Below, piece after piece: positions 60,822 to 64,000 of a stretch of 64,000 nucleotides of DNA (position 1 is the first letter of the stretch; each line of letters starts with the position of its first letter). The notes under the pieces are model-generated. The model ran no database searches. It worked only from the letters and a program-made list of their open reading frames with translations, and was not told the DNA's origin. Location: the NCBI GenBank assembly GCA_014377445.1, contig JACMPP010000030.1, positions 1 through 64,000 of the forward strand, read 5' to 3'. The position numbers and the translations under genes were made by a program. This DNA comes from Oligoflexus sp. Its GTDB lineage: Bacteria > Bdellovibrionota_B > Oligoflexia > Oligoflexales > Oligoflexaceae.

Positions 60822-62624
60822 CTAAGCGTGACTTTCTGAATCCAGAAACCTCTGAACACGAATGCTTTTTTGCCATTCTTTGGCTTCTTTGAACACTGTG
60901 ACTTTTCCGGATTCGCAGAACCAGACCTGATCAAATATTTCGAGCTGACTGAGGCGATGGGTCACATAAAGAAGAATTCTCTTCTCCAGACGGGCCCTCT
61001 CAACCACTCTTTTCGTGATCATCTCTTCGGCGGCGGGATCAATGGACGAGGTGATTTCGTCCATGAGAAGGAGACTGTGGGGACGTAAAAAGCCTCGCGC
61101 TATAGTCATTCTCTGCATTTGCCCACCGGAAAGTGGGCTTTGGAGGAAGTCGAGTTCGGTATCGAGACTCTGACCCTTCATTTCCAGTTCCTGACTCAAA
61201 GACACAAAACTCAGGGCTTCCTGCAGTTTTGAATCCGCCTGAGCCTCGACACCGTAATTGAGGTTGTCCCGGATCGAGCCCGAGAAGAGAAAGGGCTTCT
61301 GACTAACCAGGCATGAGTTATCGCGAATGATGGCCCAGCTCGGTGCACCCGCCCATATCGATGGCGCGTACAGACCACCCAGGCATTTTAAGAAAGTGGA
61401 TTTACCACCCCCACTGGGTCCTATGATGGCTACACTTTGTCCGGCTTCCACATGGATGGCTATGGCGCCGAGACGAAAGCCCTCTCCATAACTAACAGCA
61501 AGCTCATCGATCGTCAGACTTGGGACAGGTCTAAGGACGGCTGGGATATTGGCCGTCTGAAATTCTTCAACGCTCGAAAAAGTCTCGAGACTTCTTTGTA
61601 TGATCCCTCGCGTCTCGTGGAGACTTGCGATCTGCTCACCGATACTGCGAAGAGGACGGATGATCGTGCCGAGTATCAGGAGGAATTGAAGGAGTTCTCC
61701 GGCTTTCACCAAATCCTGCCCCATATACCCATGACCCAGGGCCAGGATCACGGAAGCCAACATGAGAAAGCCCAGCAGCTCCAGGCCAGGTGCAAAGGCT
61801 GACCGGATGAGAATCGAACGCACGATATTTCTGTAATAACCTTGATTAAGAGTCTGGAAGCGTTCGAGTTCCGCCCTCTCGCCGCCTTGGGCGCGAATAA
61901 ATTCAAAACGCTTGCGCATCTCAAGGACAGCGGAGGCCATCTTTGCCAGATTTTTTTGCCAACCGGCGGCGTAATGCGAAATCTTCTTGCCGGTCCGTCC
62001 TGTCATCATCATGAGGGGTAAGGACAGAATCGTGAGGAGAACGCCCGTGGGCCAATGTATGAAGTAGAGAGCGGCCAGTGACGAAAGAACCTGAACGCTA
62101 TCCTTCACCAGACCGGTGAGGAGATCGGACATTCGACTTTGCAGGTAGGAGACATCGTTCATCACGAGCGACATCCATTCCCCAGCGGAGCGAAGCAGGA
62201 GACGGTCAAGAGGCTGTTTGAGAATGGCCGCGAAGAGTTTTTCCCGGTATCGACTGCCGACGTAGAGAGTCAGGGCCTGTTGATTGTACTGATAGAAAAA
62301 CCCCGCCAAAGCCTGGAGAATTCCTACAAAGAGAATCGACAGGGGCAGATAATGGATCACGGTTGCCTGAGGCAGGACGATGTCGCTTAAGTAGGATAGG
62401 TAATGAGACGCCTGGGCGGGAACGAGATCAAGCAGCCGGATTTCGGGCTTCTCGACAGCTCCCAGCATGCTTTTGAAGAGAGGACCAGTCATGAGCACGA
62501 AGAGGCCCTGAGAAACGGAAAGGAGCAAGAGTGCTCCTACGATCTTTGCCAGAGTCCATTTTTTTTCGAGTATGGAATTGAGAATGAGGAGTCGAAAAGT
62601 CTGGAACTTGAACTTCTGGCTCAT
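60822..62624 (-). CDS. MsbA-like ABC transporter (fused membrane and ATPase domains)
   Basis: A 600-residue half-transporter. TM domain about 1-340 with six helices. The ATPase has Walker A GPSGGGKST (about residue 401), signature LSGGQMQRM (about 497), Walker B LLLMDEITSSIDP and H-loop VTHRLSQ. The order and length fit MsbA-type lipid exporters. It overlaps lpxB-like by 4 bases (ATGA). Function as a lipid A-core flippase is inferred from the operon. Confidence 0.9.
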   Translation of the reverse strand: MSQKFKFQTFRLLILNSILEKKWTLAKIVGALLLLSVSQGLFVLMTGPLFKSMLGAVEKPEIRLLDLVPAQASHYLSYLSDIVLPQATVIHYLPLSILFVGILQALAGFFYQYNQQALTLYVGSRYREKLFAAILKQPLDRLLLRSAGEWMSLVMNDVSYLQSRMSDLLTGLVKDSVQVLSSLAALYFIHWPTGVLLTILSLPLMMMTGRTGKKISHYAAGWQKNLAKMASAVLEMRKRFEFIRAQGGERAELERFQTLNQGYYRNIVRSILIRSAFAPGLELLGFLMLASVILALGHGYMGQDLVKAGELLQFLLILGTIIRPLRSIGEQIASLHETRGIIQRSLETFSSVEEFQTANIPAVLRPVPSLTIDELAVSYGEGFRLGAIAIHVEAGQSVAIIGPSGGGKSTFLKCLGGLYAPSIWAGAPSWAIIRDNSCLVSQKPFLFSGSIRDNLNYGVEAQADSKLQEALSFVSLSQELEMKGQSLDTELDFLQSPLSGGQMQRMTIARGFLRPHSLLLMDEITSSIDPAAEEMITKRVVERARLEKRILLYVTHRLSQLEIFDQVWFCESGKVTVFKEAKEWQKSIRVQRFLDSESHA

Positions 62625-63754
62625 GTAGGCGTCACCGGCCTCTCGGGCTTTTTGCGGCCGATTCCCACTTCGTTGGCGATATAATCGGCCGAGTTTTCTG
62701 CGGCAGATCCCAGGAACTCGGACTCGGCAGCGTTGAGCTTCTCAATGAACTCTTGGCGCTCGGGACTATCCTTCAAAAGCTTGCTGATGGTCTTTTGAAG
62801 ATCAACCTGTGGGGTCTGATCGGAATATTCGTCGACCAGCTTACGGCCCAGCGATTGATTGACAAGGCAGTAGAAACCATCGGCATCGGCGCGACTGGCC
62901 TGATCGTAAACCGGCAAAAATGGCTTTTTGAAAATCGCCGCTTCGATCGTGATAGCGCCAGCGCCCGTGATCGCCAGGCGCGACAGAGAAAGGAGCTCAA
63001 GATGCATACCAAGCACAAAGTGCACGGATGCGTTCTTCGGAAGAGATTGTTTCATCTTGGCGACGATGGCATCAAAATCTTGTTCCTCCCGGAGAGAAAC
63101 CACGATTTGACAGTCGTTTGAGGCCAGGATTCCGGCTGCAAACTGACCAAAGAGAGGAATCATCTTGCTAAGCGTGTCGCCGTACCCGCCGGGGAATAAT
63201 GTGACGAGTGGCTTGTCGCTTAAAAACGCAAACGCTGACGATTTGACGGCGACTTTTGCGACGCGATCACGATAGGGCATTCCGATATAATGAAAAGGGA
63301 TCTGGGCCGCGCGTATGAAGGCACTCCCCGTCTTATGAATGCTGAGGGCCACCTTGATGCGCGCAGCAGCATCACTCAGATTAACACCTTGCAGCGCTTC
63401 CTGAGGCGTCACCTCATAAAGCACAACCGGCGTTTCATGCTGCTGAAAGAAGCCGGCCAGCTCGTGGTGTAGAGTGGAGTAGCCAACGAGAATAGCTATT
63501 TGTGGGAGATTCGCGGCCAGAGTTTCTTTGAGGGACTTGATACCTTCCTCGATTCCGAGACTCAGGCAGGCGGCCTGAATCTCATCGAGAGTCCCGAGTG
63601 AGAACACTCGGGTTCGGGCCATCCATTTTCCGACGATGCCAATACCCTCGGTCTTGGGAAACTGATCGCAAAGTGCGAGCACCAACTCAGACGCAAGGAG
63701 GTCCGCGGAATGAGAACGGGACGAAATAAAGAAGGTAGGTCTTCTCAACGACAA
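62621..63754 (-). CDS. lpxB: lipid-A-disaccharide synthase-like protein (LpxB family)
   Basis: A 377-residue GT-B protein. The segments PLVTLFPGGYGDTLSKMIPLF and LSRLAITGAGAITIEAAIFKKPFLPVYDQ match the LpxB pattern (LPGSR..E..., SGTATLE...P.VVVY), with a divergent N-terminus (TFFISSRSHSADLLASELVLAL in place of GExSGD). It overlaps lpxA by 10 bases and the MsbA-like gene by 4. This operon context makes LpxB the best assignment; the sequence is divergent, so I keep moderate confidence. Confidence 0.8.
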   Translation of the reverse strand: MSLRRPTFFISSRSHSADLLASELVLALCDQFPKTEGIGIVGKWMARTRVFSLGTLDEIQAACLSLGIEEGIKSLKETLAANLPQIAILVGYSTLHHELAGFFQQHETPVVLYEVTPQEALQGVNLSDAAARIKVALSIHKTGSAFIRAAQIPFHYIGMPYRDRVAKVAVKSSAFAFLSDKPLVTLFPGGYGDTLSKMIPLFGQFAAGILASNDCQIVVSLREEQDFDAIVAKMKQSLPKNASVHFVLGMHLELLSLSRLAITGAGAITIEAAIFKKPFLPVYDQASRADADGFYCLVNQSLGRKLVDEYSDQTPQVDLQKTISKLLKDSPERQEFIEKLNAAESEFLGSAAENSADYIANEVGIGRKKPERPVTPT

Positions 63755-64000
63755 ATTCCTCGGTGACTAGTCACTACGAAATTGACAAAGCTTTCGCGTT
63801 GCTCGGACTCAGGAATATCAGACTTGATACGCTCGATCGAATCTTCGAGGGTCAAATTCTCATTATAGAGAATCTTGAACATGTTCTTGACGTCGGCCAA
63901 GCGCTCTTTCGATAGCTCCGAACGCCTCAGGCCAACCACATTGAGACCGGAAATTCGGGCTCTATCCCCCTGCACCAGGCAGTAGGGAGGCACGTCCTGC
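63745..64000 (-). CDS. lpxA: LpxA, acyl-ACP--UDP-GlcNAc O-acyltransferase, C-terminal part
   Basis: Only the last ~85 residues are in the window; the frame runs off the right edge. DVPPYCLVQGDRARISGLN is the conserved end of the left-handed beta-helix, followed by VVGLRRSELSKERLADVKNMF and the family's helical C-terminus ending FVVTSHRGICR. LpxA catalyses the first step of lipid A synthesis. Overlaps lpxB by 10 bases. The C-terminus is typical, so the gene is probably intact upstream. Confidence 0.92.
   Translation of the reverse strand, partial: QDVPPYCLVQGDRARISGLNVVGLRRSELSKERLADVKNMFKILYNENLTLEDSIERIKSDIPESEQRESFVNFVVTSHRGICR

Noticed and set aside
1-64000. CRISPR arrays, tRNA/rRNA genes, riboswitches, prophage
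   Set aside because: I read both strands for repeat-spacer pattern, TPsiC-like tRNA arms and phage genes and saw none convincing.

Overview
The window is chromosomal DNA of a Gram-negative bacterium. An lpxA-lpxB-msbA-like lipid A operon, a TolC/MFP/RND efflux operon, a FTR1 iron permease and many lipobox-bearing lipoproteins show an outer membrane. TIGR02147-like helix-turn-helix proteins, a DUF1592/DUF1588 + DUF1552 pair and an AgmX/PglI-like fragment point to a Bdellovibrionota/Oligoflexia or myxobacterium-like lineage. This placement is inference; there is no rRNA, tRNA or other marker in the window to confirm it.

Layout. 1-5578: envelope cluster of a YdbH/AsmA-like protein (5' end outside the window), a small lipoprotein and a beta-propeller/TPR protein. 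5653-14309: a small secreted proline-rich protein coupled to a regulator, a single-TM protein, the DUF1592/DUF1552 pair, a lipoprotein, a short TIGR02147-like HTH protein and a doubtful ORF. 14245-22937: EamA transporter, then a signalling block (RsbU-type PP2C, CheX-like protein, CheY, two further response regulators and a membrane CHASE3/REC/Hpt protein that has lost its kinase core), with a TIGR01777-SRPBCC fusion and a LolA-like protein between them. 22934-30576: paraoxonase-like protein, then TetR - TolC - MFP - RND efflux operon with a (TC)n tract between regulator and operon. 30668-41354: universal stress protein, zinc-ribbon protein, degenerate-receiver/TPR protein, trypsin-like protease, lipoproteins, DUF1328-CsbD stress pair, a broken lipoprotein gene, Hpt and NtrC-type regulator. 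41791-47230: surface polysaccharide locus (methyltransferase, flippase, two glycosyltransferases, O-antigen ligase-like). 47577-49390: genomic scar with a broken serine recombinase and an orphan IS200/IS605-type right end resembling an omegaRNA scaffold. 49821-64000: nucleotidyltransferase, glycosyltransferase, FTR1-cytochrome c iron permease, protein-glutaminase-like lipoprotein, acyl desaturase, GNAT, TruC-like pseudouridine synthase, HAMP protein, a broken AgmX-like gene, 5-formyl-THF cyclo-ligase, an Ala-rich membrane protein, and the lipid A operon running off the right edge.

The most unusual items are the kinase-less CHASE3/REC/Hpt protein with a likely in-frame deletion, the orphan omegaRNA-like module beside the polysaccharide locus, a protein-glutaminase-like lipoprotein, and four recently broken genes that can be reconstructed by one to three single-base corrections each. 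No CRISPR array, phage or complete transposon is visible. No complete histidine kinase is encoded although receivers and Hpt domains are abundant.
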